DNA of 64,000 nt from Neobacillus sp. DY30 (GCF_030123065.1 NZ_CP126093.1:2670001-2734000), one strand, 5' to 3'. Positions 25,986 to 34,811 are shown, numbered from the stretch's first letter. Numbers and translations: made by a program. Notes: generated by a model from the letters alone, not told the origin.

Positions 25986-26495
25986 AACTTTGTCGTAGTG
26001 ATCATAGAATACTTTAAACAGCCGTTCATCTCCGCCTCGGTCAGGATGAAGAGCTTTTAATAATTTCTTGTATTCTTTTCTAATCGTATCACTATCAGCC
26101 CTTGAATCTAACCCTAATAATGAGGTTAGGGTTAGTGGAGCTGTATCGGATAGTGCATACTCTGCTTGAAGCATTCTTTTTAACGATCGATTTTTTGCCT
26201 GTTCAATGCGAATCGTGGTTTTTAACTGTTCAATTTCTTCTTTCATTCTTTGATTGTCATGAAACGTTTTTTCCCAATTAAGATAGTCGACCCCGAACTG
26301 CTTCGTTTTGTTCTCGATCTTTTTTTCTAAGATAAATGAGGCTAAATCAACGGGTAAAATGGAGTACTCGAGATTGAGGTGTTTTGTTCTTCTTGCTTTA
26401 ATTTTCCCATCGAGTATCCAACGAATAACAACCTGTTCACTGTCTGTAATACCTGCAGCTCGAAGCTGTTCGGTAACCTCTTTAACATTTAGCAT
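25965..26495 (-). CDS. J-domain protein with N-terminal DNA-binding-like region
   Basis: The C-terminal 50 residues form a J domain (DSDTIRKEYKKLLKALHPDRGGDERLFKVFYDHYD) with the HPD tripeptide needed to stimulate Hsp70/DnaK. The N-terminal 60 residues (MLNVKEVTEQLRAAGITDSEQVVIRWILDGKIKAR) resemble a MerR/excisionase-type winged helix, and a coiled coil (about residues 70-110, EIEQLKTTIRIEQAKNRSLKRML) joins the two. Total 176 residues, with no G/F or Zn regions, so it is not canonical DnaJ. Similar J proteins are widespread and uncharacterised in Bacillus. The ribosome site is weak. It might recruit DnaK to a DNA or nucleoprotein target. Confidence 0.75.
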   Translation of the reverse strand: MLNVKEVTEQLRAAGITDSEQVVIRWILDGKIKARRTKHLNLEYSILPVDLASFILEKKIENKTKQFGVDYLNWEKTFHDNQRMKEEIEQLKTTIRIEQAKNRSLKRMLQAEYALSDTAPLTLTSLLGLDSRADSDTIRKEYKKLLKALHPDRGGDERLFKVFYDHYDKVRDSAKS

Positions 26496-26600
26496 AAAAT
26501 CAACTCATTCTACATTCGTCTAGTATACTAAACCAATGTATCACATGGAAAATGTTAAAGGTTTACAAGACTATTTAATTTTTGTTAAAAAAAGTTTTCA

Positions 26601-27101
26601 TTAACGATTATCGACTTTTTCCGGGTACAGGTCATGGTTCATCAAGCGGAAAGCTGCGATTTCTTCGAATTTGGTACCTGGCTTCCCATAATTGCACCAT
26701 GGATCAATCGAAATTCCACCGCGCGGCGTGAATTTACCCCAAACTTCAATATAACGAGGATCCAAAAGCTTTATTAAATCATTCATGATGATGTTTACGC
26801 AATCCTCATGGAAATCACCATGATTTCTAAAGCTGAATAGATAGAGTTTTAGAGATTTACTCTCTACTATTTTTTTATCTGGAATATATGAAATATACAT
26901 CGTTGCAAAATCGGGCTGATGAGTAAGCGGGCAAAGACTAGTGAATTCAGGGCAATTAAATTTTACGAAATAATCACGTTCTGGATGAAGATTATCGACT
27001 GCCTCCAAAACCTCCGGAGCATATTCAAAAGAGTATTGTGTATTTTGATTTCCTAATAGTGTTAAATCCTTTAATCCTTCTTCATGGCTGCGGCCAGACA
27101 T
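26601..27101 (-). CDS. queF: NADPH-dependent 7-cyano-7-deazaguanine reductase
   Basis: A 166-residue T-fold enzyme that reduces preQ0 to preQ1 in queuosine synthesis. The catalytic Cys is in [15 protein letters not shown] and the QPDFAT Asp follows; [22 protein letters not shown] is the family signature, with substrate Glu. Length is standard for the unimodular type. It is transcribed away from queCDE and sits behind its own preQ1-I riboswitch and terminator, so the end product controls its final enzyme. A GGAGG-like site precedes ATG 27101. Confidence 0.96.
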   Translation of the reverse strand: MSGRSHEEGLKDLTLLGNQNTQYSFEYAPEVLEAVDNLHPERDYFVKFNCPEFTSLCPLTHQPDFATMYISYIPDKKIVESKSLKLYLFSFRNHGDFHEDCVNIIMNDLIKLLDPRYIEVWGKFTPRGGISIDPWCNYGKPGTKFEEIAAFRLMNHDLYPEKVDNR

Positions 27102-27170
27102 AAAAAAACCTCCAAGTCAAAATGTATATTTAAAAAGCCCAAGCAATCATTCTATTAAAATCTAACGGAT

Positions 27171-27205
27171 AAAAAAACAAAAGCCATGTCCGGTATGGAC
27201 ATGGC
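27171..27205 (-). terminator. Riboswitch expression-platform terminator, queF
   Basis: On the minus strand GCCATGTCC and GGACATGGC (27183-27205) form a 9-bp stem with a short loop, followed by TTTTG and seven T (27171-27182). Confidence 0.85.
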
Positions 27206-27219
27206 ATAGAGTCATGTAT

Positions 27220-27257
27220 CCATAGTTTTTTATAGAGGGTATCAGCTATGAACCTCT
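27220..27257 (-). promoter_or_regulatory. preQ1-I riboswitch, queF leader
   Basis: Reading the minus strand from 27257: AGAGGTTCATAGC, then ACCCTCTATAAAAAACTATG. This matches the compact preQ1-I aptamer (AGAGGTTC-AGC-ACCCTC-A-rich tail-CTA), an H-type pseudoknot. Binding of preQ1 should favour the downstream terminator. Confidence 0.88.
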
Positions 27258-27286
27258 CCCGTGTATGTACGGGTATATCTTCCCAT

Positions 27287-27315
27287 ATAATAAAGGACAC
27301 TGTGCCAAACGTCAA
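27287..27315 (-). promoter_or_regulatory. Sigma-A promoter of queF
   Basis: TTGACG (27315-27310) and TATTAT (27292-27287) on the minus strand with a 17-bp spacer, about 30 bp upstream of the aptamer. Confidence 0.7.
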
Positions 27316-27402
27316 TTGAAAAATTATGGGCAAAAAATAATCCCAATATTTAAAAGATTAACCTTTCACTTTTTATATGATATCATACAAAAAGAAAATA
27401 AT

Positions 27403-27435
27403 AGAGGTTCTAGCACCCCTCGTTAAAAAAACTAA
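27403..27435 (+). promoter_or_regulatory. preQ1-I riboswitch, queCDE leader
   Basis: AGAGGTTCTAGCACCCCTCG followed by TTAAAAAAACTAAG is a near-consensus preQ1-I aptamer (conserved AGAGGTTCTAGC, ACCC-CTC and A-rich AAAAAACTA tail). Confidence 0.92.
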
Positions 27436-27439
27436 GATG

Positions 27440-27475
27440 AAGCAGTACTTCTATCTTGGGGTACTGCTTTTTCTA
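27440..27475 (+). terminator. Riboswitch expression-platform terminator, queCDE
   Basis: AAGCAGTAC pairs with GTACTGCTT, followed by TTTTCTATTTT, directly between the aptamer and queC. Confidence 0.88.
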
Positions 27476-27498
27476 TTTTGGAAGGAGTTTCCTTAAAC

Positions 27499-28155
27499 AT
27501 GTTAAAACAAGAAAAAGCCATTGTCGTGTTTAGCGGCGGGCAGGATAGCACTACTTGTTTATTTTGGGCGTTACAGCAATTTAAAGAGGTAGAGGCGGTC
27601 ACTTTCGACTACAATCAACGGCATAGTTTAGAAATAGAATGTGCCAAAAATATTGCAAATGAACTCGGTGTAAGACACCATATCTTAGATATGTCCTTAT
27701 TGAATCAACTTGCACCCAATGCGTTAACACGATCTGATATTGAAGTCAAAGATGGTGAAGATGGTGAACTTCCATCAACGTTTGTTCCGGGAAGAAACCT
27801 ATTGTTCCTGACCTTTGCCGGAGTATTAGCTCGTCAGGTTGGTGCCAGGCATTTAGTGACAGGTGTTTGTGAAACAGATTTCAGCGGTTACCCGGATTGC
27901 CGTGATATTTTTATAAAATCGCTAAATGTAACTTTAAATCTTTCAATGGATGATAATTTTGTGATTCACACACCATTAATGTGGATCAATAAAGCGGAAA
28001 CGTGGGCATTAGCGGATGAGTTAGGTGCACTTGACTTTGTGCGCGAAAAGACGTTAACCTGCTACAACGGTGTCATTTCTGACGGCTGCGGCGAATGTCC
28101 GGCATGTGTGTTAAGAAAACGCGGACTCGATGACTTTCTAAATGGGAGGTTTTAA
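27499..28155 (+). CDS. queC: 7-cyano-7-deazaguanine synthase
   Basis: A 218-residue ATP-dependent enzyme that turns carboxydeazaguanine into preQ0. The PP-loop SGGQDSTT is at the N-terminus, [15 protein letters not shown] is the substrate region, and the zinc-binding cysteines [19 protein letters not shown] are near the C-terminus. ATG 27499 follows GGAAGGAG by 11 nt; the TTG at 27478 precedes the ribosome site and overlaps the terminator. First gene of queCDE. Confidence 0.96.
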   Translation: MLKQEKAIVVFSGGQDSTTCLFWALQQFKEVEAVTFDYNQRHSLEIECAKNIANELGVRHHILDMSLLNQLAPNALTRSDIEVKDGEDGELPSTFVPGRNLLFLTFAGVLARQVGARHLVTGVCETDFSGYPDCRDIFIKSLNVTLNLSMDDNFVIHTPLMWINKAETWALADELGALDFVREKTLTCYNGVISDGCGECPACVLRKRGLDDFLNGRF

Positions 28156-28158
28156 GAC

Positions 28159-28641
28159 ATGTACGGCTTTAGAATCGTGGATAAACTGCAAAAAATGGAT
28201 GAAGATATTCAACTCAACGAGCTTAAATATCATACTAAGCGTGTATTAGTCAGTAAAGAGTTCACTTTTGACGCTGCCCACCATTTACATTGTTATGAAG
28301 GAAAATGCAAAAATCTTCACGGGCACACTTATAAAGTTATCTTTGGCATAAGCGGTTTTGTGGATCATCGAGGGTTACTGATGGATTTTGGTGATATCAA
28401 GGAAATTTGGAAAAATGAAATAGAGATTCATCTTGATCACCGTTATTTAAATGAAACGCTGCCGCCGATGAATACAACGGCTGAAAATATCGTAGTTTGG
28501 ATTTACGAAAAAATGCAAGAAGCATTAACCAAAGAAGAGAATAAGAAGGACCAATACCTTGAAGCAAGAGTAGAATTTGTCCGCCTTTATGAGACACCTA
28601 CGAGCTATGCAGAGGCAAGAAGGGAGTGGATGGAGGCATGA
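28159..28641 (+). CDS. queD: 6-carboxy-5,6,7,8-tetrahydropterin synthase
   Basis: A 160-residue T-fold enzyme of the PTPS/QueD family, converting dihydroneopterin triphosphate to carboxytetrahydropterin. Zn-binding histidines are in FDAAHHL and LHGHTYKV, with catalytic Cys in GKCKNLHGH; LLMDFGDIKE and LDHRYLNE complete the signature. It is 3 nt after queC and overlaps queE by 4 nt (ATGA). The GTP cyclohydrolase (FolE) needed upstream is not in the window. Confidence 0.95.
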   Translation: MYGFRIVDKLQKMDEDIQLNELKYHTKRVLVSKEFTFDAAHHLHCYEGKCKNLHGHTYKVIFGISGFVDHRGLLMDFGDIKEIWKNEIEIHLDHRYLNETLPPMNTTAENIVVWIYEKMQEALTKEENKKDQYLEARVEFVRLYETPTSYAEARREWMEA

Positions 28642-29366
28642 AGACAATTCCCGTGCTAGAGATTTTTGGCCCCACGATTCAAGGAGAAGGCATGGTGATT
28701 GGCCAAGTTACGATGTTTGTTCGAACAGCCGGATGTGATTATTCCTGCAGCTGGTGTGATTCTGCCTTTACGTGGGACGGGAGCGCCAAAGATGATATCA
28801 GGCATATGACTGCAGAAGAAATTTGGACAGAATTAAAAGCCCTTGGCAGGGATAATTTCTCCTTTGTTACCATCTCAGGGGGGAATCCTGCACTTTTAAA
28901 AAATCTAGATTCACTGATTGATTTGTTAAAAGAAAAGAAGATTAATATTGGTATTGAAACGCAGGGAAGCAGATGGCAGGATTGGTTCTTAAAGATTGAT
29001 GAACTCACCATCTCGCCAAAACCTCCAAGTTCGAAAATGGAAACAAATTTTGAAATATTAGATTCAATTTTTATTAATTTAGATGAAAACCAGTTTGAAA
29101 ATAATGTTAGTTTAAAAGTCGTTATTTTTGATGAAGCCGATCTGGAATATGCGAAACTGGTTCATAAACGATACGAAGGCATTCCGTTCTATCTCCAGGT
29201 TGGAAATGATGATATCACAAATGCCAATGATCAAGAACTAATTCAAAAACTTCTCCTCAAATATGAGTGGCTGGTAAATAAGGTAGTTGAAGACAATCAA
29301 TTAAATAATGTTAAAGTACTGCCTCAATTACATGCCCTGCTTTGGGGAAATAAGCGAGGAGTTTAA
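28638..29366 (+). CDS. queE: 7-carboxy-7-deazaguanine synthase (radical SAM)
   Basis: A 242-residue radical-SAM enzyme that contracts carboxytetrahydropterin to carboxydeazaguanine. The [4Fe-4S] motif is CDYSCSWCDSAFTW (CxxxCxxC), after the family N-terminus IFGPTIQGEGMVIGQVTMFVRTAG. TISGGNPALL is the GGE-like SAM-binding motif with Asn in place of Glu, as in the QueE family. Start ATG 28638 overlaps the queD stop. It ends queCDE at a strong terminator. Confidence 0.95.
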   Translation: MKTIPVLEIFGPTIQGEGMVIGQVTMFVRTAGCDYSCSWCDSAFTWDGSAKDDIRHMTAEEIWTELKALGRDNFSFVTISGGNPALLKNLDSLIDLLKEKKINIGIETQGSRWQDWFLKIDELTISPKPPSSKMETNFEILDSIFINLDENQFENNVSLKVVIFDEADLEYAKLVHKRYEGIPFYLQVGNDDITNANDQELIQKLLLKYEWLVNKVVEDNQLNNVKVLPQLHALLWGNKRGV

Positions 29367-29368
29367 AT

Positions 29369-29401
29369 CAAAAGCCCACCTTAATATTCGGTGGGCTTTT
29401 C
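29369..29401 (+). terminator. Rho-independent terminator of queCDE
   Basis: AAAAGCCCACC pairs with GGTGGGCTTTT. Confidence 0.9.
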
Positions 29402-29578
29402 TGTATTGTTTACCGGCAGACCATTAATATAAATACAGTTTATTTTCTTTTATTAAGTTAAGATGAAGTTTGCTTTAAGAGTAGGTAAATATGCTAAATA
29501 TCGACACACACACCACCAGTAACTGGTTAAAATCGAATAGGAGCTTAGGAGCTTTAAAAAATCCGGAGGTGACATGGT

Positions 29579-29776
29579 ATGAAGAACATTCTTCGAACCG
29601 CTGTCCAGCAAAGAAGGCAATTCCTTATCGATAAACTGCTTAAAATTGGTGTGTTTAAAAAAGAAGATAAACATTTATATGAGTGGACATTGACTGATCT
29701 TGAAAAAGAATATCAATTTTTTGAATCCAATGGTTATCAGGGCAATATTGACCAAGATAAACAGTTACAACAATAA
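29579..29776 (+). CDS. FbpA-like Fur-regulated basic protein family
   Basis: A 65-residue protein whose first 45 residues (RTAVQQRRQFLIDKLLKIGVFKK...LYEWTLTDLEKEY) match the small Fur-regulated basic protein A family; in B. subtilis FbpA helps reallocate iron by acting with the sRNA FsrA. ATG 29579 has the strong site CCGGAGGTGAC at 7 nt. I found no clear Fur box upstream, so iron control is not shown. Other members of the family are not iron-linked. Stand-alone gene with terminator. Confidence 0.7.
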   Translation: MKNILRTAVQQRRQFLIDKLLKIGVFKKEDKHLYEWTLTDLEKEYQFFESNGYQGNIDQDKQLQQ

Positions 29777-29801
29777 AAAGCTAAATACTTAGGTGCATTT
29801 A

Positions 29802-29832
29802 GAAAGGCTGGCCAACATAACCGGCCTTTTCT
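29802..29832 (+). terminator. Rho-independent terminator of FbpA-like gene
   Basis: AAAGGCTGG and CCGGCCTTTT pair (one bulge) across a short loop, ending in T residues. Confidence 0.75.
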
Positions 29833-29844
29833 TGGGCTTTTTCG

Positions 29845-29876
29845 TTAAGGTTTGTTTAAGGTTTCCTTTATAAAAT
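29845..29876 (+). promoter_or_regulatory. Direct-repeat operator and promoter of lipoprotein gene
   Basis: TTAAGGTTTGTTTAAGGTT (29845-29863) holds two TTAAGG hexamers whose starts are exactly 11 bp apart, the spacing used by OmpR/PhoP-family dimers. A TAAAAT -10 (29871-29876) lies 9 bp after the second hexamer, so the repeats occupy the -35 region. The same 19 bp occurs inverted at 36270-36288. It is probably the activator site of the response regulator at 37716-38402. Confidence 0.7.
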
Positions 29877-29937
29877 GAATCCATGGTAGTGAGATACTAA
29901 ATCCACGGATTTGTTAGAAATGAAAAAAGGAGACAGT

Positions 29938-31932
29938 ATGATGAAGAAAAAATCAATGTTTTTAAAAGCAGGTTCCATGATTTTATGCTCAATACTCTTG
30001 TTTTCCTGCAGTAAAACTACTGATTCGACGAACGAATCGAGTACGATTGCAGCAGTAAGCACGGAGAAATTAAGTACGATCGGAGATAAAGAGGTTAGTG
30101 AGGTAATCAGTGAAACGGTGTCATATAGCGACGATGATTTTTACACGGACTGGGAAAGTGAAAATCCTACGTATATTGAATTAAATGGGACAAGCGCCAG
30201 CTTTGATGGTACAGGTGCAGTGTTTGTAACGAATAATTTGATAACCATAAGAGCCGCAGGGGTATATGTGATCAATGGAAAATTAGATGATGGGCAAATC
30301 GTGGTTGATGCTGAGGATAAAGGAAACGTCAGATTAGTATTAAATGGTGCAGAAATTAATAGTTTTACTCAATCCCCAATCTAAGTAAAAAACGCAGGGA
30401 AAACGATTATTTCTCTACCTGAAGGAACAGAAAATAATCTGTCGGATGGAACAGAATATGTGCTTGAAGATTCATCGAATGAGCCTAATGCAGCCCTTTT
30501 TAGTAAGGACAACCTAACGATTAACGGCTCTAGAAAACTAACGGTTCATGGAAATTACAATAATGGAATAACGAGCAAAGACGATCTACGAATCACAGGC
30601 GGTATCATTGAGATTGATTCAGTGGATGACGGTTTGATGGGACGAGATGTGGTTGCCGTTAAGGAGGGTAACATTGCAATAGAAGCAGGTGGTGATGGAA
30701 TTAAGTCATCAAATGATAAAGACTCTTCGAAAGGGAATATAGCACTTGAAGGAGGTACGTATGAAATCACAGCAAGTAGTGATGGAATCCAAGCTCAGGC
30801 CTCATTATTTATCGCTGATGGCGACTATACGATTTCTTCTGGTGGTGGAAGTCCTGAAACGATTGCTACTAAAGGCAATGATATGAGACCACCTAGCAAT
30901 GAAACTACAACCCCAACCATTACTGAAACAGAAACTGAAAGTGCAAAAGGATTAAAAGCAACAGTAGATGTTGCGGTCGGCGGGGGTAGCTTTAAGATTG
31001 ATTCCTCTGATGATGCCTTACACAGCAACAACAGTGTTACGATTACAGGCGGTGAATTCACCATTGCCTCTGGAGATGATGGGGTCCATGGAGACAAAGC
31101 GGTTCAAACGAAAGGCGGAAAAATAAACATTACCAAAAGCTATGAAGGAATTGAAAGTAAAGTCATAAGTATAGCCGATGGTGAAATTGATGTTACCGCA
31201 AGTGACGATGGTATTAATGTTGGCTGCGGAAATGATGGTTCAGGAATGGATTTCCAATCCACTGAAACACAAGACAATTTATTATCAATCTCAGGTGGAA
31301 GTGTTACCGTTAATGCAGCAGGTGACGGACTCGATTCAAATGGTTCGATACAAATGACTGCTGGTACGGTTTTAGTTAATGGTCCAACCAACAATGGCAA
31401 TGGTTCACTTGATTACGATCAAAGTTTTGAAATGACAGGTGGATTCCTGATAGCAGCAGGTAGTGCAGGAATGTTACAGGCTACTTCAGAACAATCGACC
31501 CAGAACGCCATCGTAATGACCTATCCTGATACACAAGCAGCAGGTACACTCCTGCATGTTGAAGACAGCGATGGAAACACAGTAGCAACCTTTGCACCGG
31601 AGAAGGATTATCAGGCTGTATTTATCAGTTCACCAATCCTCGAAAAGGATAAGGACTATACGCTTTATTCAGGAGGAACGTCGACAGGTAAAGAGGCAAA
31701 TGGTCTTTACCGTGATGGAGACTACAAAGATGGTACAAAAGTAGTAGAATTTACGATATCAGACTCTGTAACATGGCTCAATGAATCCGGTGTGACAACC
31801 GGCAGCAGCGGCGGTCCTGGAGGCGGAGGTATGCGAGGGGGAGGTCAAAGACCTGATCGCGGCCAAGCACCACCAAACGGAGAAATGCCTGATGGAAGCC
31901 AGACACCACCCACAACAGAACAATCACAATAA
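29938..31932 (+). pseudogene. Carbohydrate-binding (Cthe_2159-type) beta-helix lipoprotein with in-frame stop
   Basis: The frame starts ATG 29938 (or 29941) after AAAGGAG and encodes a lipoprotein signal with lipobox LFSC, then the family N-terminal region, then long beta-helix repeats dominated by GGxxxIxSxDDGxxxxxxVxI units, and a Gly/Pro/Gln-rich tail (GGPGGGGMRGGGQRP...). TAA at 30382-30384 stops the frame between SFTQSPI and VKNAGKTIISL; the same frame is open on both sides (1-148 and 150-664), and a Tyr codon is expected there, so one base change explains it. Cthe_2159 of Clostridium thermocellum binds acidic polysaccharide. Family members often neighbour CotH, VTC and DUF4956 genes, as the latter two do here. 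A fresh mutation, sequencing error, or suppression is possible. Confidence 0.85.
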
Positions 31933-31942
31933 GGAAACGAAT

Positions 31943-31978
31943 AAGAGCATGCCAATTATAATTGGTATGCTCTCTTTT
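31943..31978 (+). terminator. Rho-independent terminator of lipoprotein gene
   Basis: AGAGCATGCCAATT and AATTGGTATGCTCT form a long stem with a 2-4 nt loop, followed by CTTTT. Confidence 0.88.
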
Positions 31979-32106
31979 CATATAATGATAGTTTAGGCCT
32001 ATAGAATGTAAGGCTTATTTCTCATTAACTTTCATAAATTTCGTTTTAAAATAGAGTAATATGTAAAATGATAATGTAAGTTAGTAGAAATAAAGGTGGG
32101 TAAGAC

Positions 32107-34197
32107 GTGGGACGAATGGAACAAAGACAGCAAAGAAGAGCGTCTAAACAATGGGATTGGAGTAAGTTTTTAAAAAAAGATTTAATAAAGAAGATGATAA
32201 TAGCAGGAGTTATTACAGCCTTATGTGGTTTACTTGTAATAAATATCTTTATCTGGAGCAGTGATGTTAGTAAATTAAATAAGCCAGCGCCTCAGCCAAC
32301 TATTATTTACGATCAAAATGGGGAGATTGCGAGTAAGATTTCCAATTCTAGCATAGAAGGAGTCAGCATTAAGCAGATTTCAGAAGATATGGTTCATGCT
32401 GTAGTTGCTACTGAAGATCAACGATTTTACAAGCATAAGGGCATAAATTATTTTGGAATTATGAAGGCTTTCTTTAAAAATATGGTAAGTGGAGATATTG
32501 TTGCAGGTGGGAGTACGGTTACACAGCAGCTGGCCAAAAATGCATTTTTAACACATGAACGGACCTATACAAGAAAGGTAAAAGAACTAATCATAACGAA
32601 AAAAATAGAACGTACCTACTCCAAAGACGAGATTATGGAGAGATACTTAAATCAGATTTATTTCGGTGAAGGTGCCTGGGGGATTCAAAGGGCTGCTAAA
32701 ACTTACTTTGGTAAAGAGGCAAGTGAATTAACCTTAAGTGAGTCCGCGACACTCGCTGGATTAATTAAAGCACCCTCCATACTCTCACCATTTAAGAATA
32801 TGGAAAAATCAATGGAGCGCAGAGATCTTGTTTTATCTTTGATGGAGCAGGAAGGATATATAAGTGCACAAGATGTACAAAAGGCTAAAGAACAGCCTGT
32901 GGTGTTGAATGAGGAGAATGTGGAAGATAAGTATGATGGAAAATATCCATATTATGTCGACCACATTATTGAAGAAGCAATGACGAAATATAAGCTTACA
33001 AAAAACGAAGTTCTTTCAGGTGGACTTCATATTTATACTGAATTAAATCCAACCTTCCAGAAGGCGACAGAAGAAGTTTATCTGAATGAGAATCTTTTTC
33101 CCGCTAGTCAAAACGATCAGCTTCTCCAGAGCGGTGCAATCTTCATTAATCCTGAAAATGGAGGGATTCAAGCTCTTGTAGGGGGAAGAGGGGAACATAC
33201 TCTGCTTGGTTTTAACAGGGCTACACAATTAGTTAGACAGCCTGGATCGACCATGAAACCTCTTGCGGTATATACACCTGCATTAGAAAAAGGCTACGAA
33301 GTCTTTGATCTATTACAAGACAGGCCGCTTAATATTGGAGGTTACCAGCCAAAGAATTTTGATAAGAAATATCGAGGAGAGGTAACAATGTATGACGCTG
33401 TAGTGAATTCGTACAATGTCCCTCCTGTTTGGTTATTAAATGAAATAGGTCTGGAACAGGGGACGAAATCAGTGAAGCGTTTTGGTATCACTTTACAAGA
33501 TGAAGATTTTTCTCTTGGAATAGCGCTTGGCGGCATGCATGAAGGAACTTCCCCATTATTGATGGCACAAGCTTACACGGCATTTGCGAATGATGGAACC
33601 ATGGCAGAGGCGCACTCTATTCAAAAAATAGAAGATGCCGATGGAAAGGTGATTGCGAAGTGGAAAAACAAATCAACGAAAGTGACTGAACCTGAAATAG
33701 CGCAAAAAATCACCTACATGCTAAAAGGTGTCGTGGAAGAGGGTACTGGGAAGAAGGCCTTCATAGAAGGCTTTGATATTGCAGGTAAAACAGGATCTAC
33801 ACAGCTGCCTTTTGCCAACGAAGCGGGGACAAAGGATCACTGGTTTGTTGGTTATACGCCTAACGTTGTCGGGGCGGTATGGCTGGGATATGACCAGACG
33901 GATGAAACTCACTACTTAGGTACATCAAGCAGTGGAACCACACCAGTTATTTTTAAAGAAATATTATCGAAAGCAAAATCAGAGCTTTCTGATGAGAAAT
34001 TTGCATTATCAGGTATTGAGAAAAAATACAAAAATGAAATAAAAAAGATAAAAGAAGAAGAGGAAAAAGCAAGGAAAGAGCAGGAAAAGGAAAAAGAAAA
34101 AGAAAAAGAAAAGAAAAAAGATAAAAATAAAGATAAAGGTAAAAATAAAGATAAAGACGAAGAAGACGATGAAGACGATGACGATGACGATGAATAA
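32107..34197 (+). CDS. Class A penicillin-binding protein (PBP1A-type)
   Basis: A 696-residue bifunctional peptidoglycan synthase. A cytosolic N-terminus and one membrane helix (about residues 27-50) precede the GT51 transglycosylase domain (ATEDQRFYKHKGIN with the catalytic Glu, GGSTVTQQLAKN, KIERTYSKDEIMERYLN). The transpeptidase domain shows SxxK in QPGSTMKPL, SxN in VNSYNVPP, and KTGST. The last 50 residues are extremely charged: Lys/Glu repeats, then a terminal run of Asp and Glu. GTG 32107 has AAAGGTGGG at 6 nt; ATG 32116 is too far. Class A enzymes polymerise and crosslink glycan on the outer membrane face. Its place between the lipoprotein gene and the VTC operon may be coincidental. 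Confidence 0.93.
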   Translation: MGRMEQRQQRRASKQWDWSKFLKKDLIKKMIIAGVITALCGLLVINIFIWSSDVSKLNKPAPQPTIIYDQNGEIASKISNSSIEGVSIKQISEDMVHAVVATEDQRFYKHKGINYFGIMKAFFKNMVSGDIVAGGSTVTQQLAKNAFLTHERTYTRKVKELIITKKIERTYSKDEIMERYLNQIYFGEGAWGIQRAAKTYFGKEASELTLSESATLAGLIKAPSILSPFKNMEKSMERRDLVLSLMEQEGYISAQDVQKAKEQPVVLNEENVEDKYDGKYPYYVDHIIEEAMTKYKLTKNEVLSGGLHIYTELNPTFQKATEEVYLNENLFPASQNDQLLQSGAIFINPENGGIQALVGGRGEHTLLGFNRATQLVRQPGSTMKPLAVYTPALEKGYEVFDLLQDRPLNIGGYQPKNFDKKYRGEVTMYDAVVNSYNVPPVWLLNEIGLEQGTKSVKRFGITLQDEDFSLGIALGGMHEGTSPLLMAQAYTAFANDGTMAEAHSIQKIEDADGKVIAKWKNKSTKVTEPEIAQKITYMLKGVVEEGTGKKAFIEGFDIAGKTGSTQLPFANEAGTKDHWFVGYTPNVVGAVWLGYDQTDETHYLGTSSSGTTPVIFKEILSKAKSELSDEKFALSGIEKKYKNEIKKIKEEEEKARKEQEKEKEKEKEKKKDKNKDKGKNKDKDEEDDEDDDDDDE

Positions 34198-34303
34198 AAG
34201 TTATTTGGTCGTTTAAAAGGTTGTCTTTGACCCAACCTGTGCCAATAGAGATTTTGAACAATGCTGAGGTATACGGTATAACACAATGTGTATTTATTAG
34301 TTG

Positions 34304-34336
34304 AAAGACCAAATCACATCCGATTTGGTCTTTTAT
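34304..34336. terminator. Bidirectional terminator, PBP gene and small minus-strand gene
   Basis: AAAGACCAAATC (34304-34315) and GATTTGGTCTTTT (34322-34334) form a long stem with T-runs usable on both strands. The 106 bp between the PBP stop and this hairpin hold nothing recognisable. Confidence 0.85.
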
Positions 34337-34352
34337 ATTATCGTTCGCAAGG

Positions 34353-34628
34353 TTAGGAATTAAATCTTTGCCCTGGATAAAATACCTCGTTGATTTCCCA
34401 AGATTCAACTATCCTGTGGGCCATTTTAGGATCATATCCCATACCCATAAGGTAGGTAATTGCTGCAACCTCTCGTAATGCATGTGCAAAAGATGTGTGT
34501 TTTGCTTCATGTAATCCATACTGCACAAAAGGCTCGACAGTTCTTAATACCGTGTGTTTATTTAGGTTTGGGTTATATTGCTGAGGTTGATTAAAGTGAT
34601 AAGGATTGTATTGGTAAGGGTTATACAA
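34353..34628 (-). CDS. Hypothetical protein with Asn/Tyr/Pro-rich N-terminus
   Basis: A 91-residue protein starting MYNPYQYNPYHFNQPQQYN, a low-complexity Tyr/Asn/Pro/Gln segment of the kind seen in Bacillus spore coat and crust proteins, followed by a compact helical part (VQYGLHEAKHTSFAHALREVAAITYLMGMGYDPKMAHRIVESWE). I do not recognise the family. TTG 34628 is the only start that keeps the N-terminal region; AGGGAG lies about 10 nt upstream. Coat association is a guess from composition. Confidence 0.6.
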   Translation of the reverse strand: MYNPYQYNPYHFNQPQQYNPNLNKHTVLRTVEPFVQYGLHEAKHTSFAHALREVAAITYLMGMGYDPKMAHRIVESWEINEVFYPGQRFNS

Positions 34629-34746
34629 AATACAGTCATCTCCCTAGATAAATAATTTTAAAAGTCATCTATAGTCTATGTATGGTGTATCGTGTGTGAA
34701 ACTGGTGTTGAAAAATTAAGAATTGTAAATTTAAATAACATAAATC

Positions 34747-34777
34747 AACGCTCAGAGCAATAATTCTCTAAGCGTTT
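34747..34777 (-). terminator. Terminator of VTC-DUF4956 operon
   Basis: On the minus strand AACGCTTAGAG (34777-34767) pairs with CTCTGAGCGTT (34757-34747) with one mismatch, followed by GATTTATG. The weak T-run lowers confidence. Confidence 0.6.
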
Positions 34778-34811
34778 GATATTGCATATTCGATTTTTAA
34801 TTCAATAAACA

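Noticed and set aside
27130-27333. 67-codon open frame on the minus strand before queF
   Set aside because: It covers the preQ1 aptamer and terminator; the conserved features are RNA, not protein.
34080-34197. Possible tandem DNA repeat
   Set aside because: A/G-rich codon runs for Lys, Glu and Asp in a coding tail; no fixed unit, so not a CRISPR or VNTR array.
33912-34408. Minus-strand frames rich in Ser, Phe and Leu
   Set aside because: They are antisense images of the Lys/Glu/Asp-rich tail of the PBP gene; low-complexity artefact.
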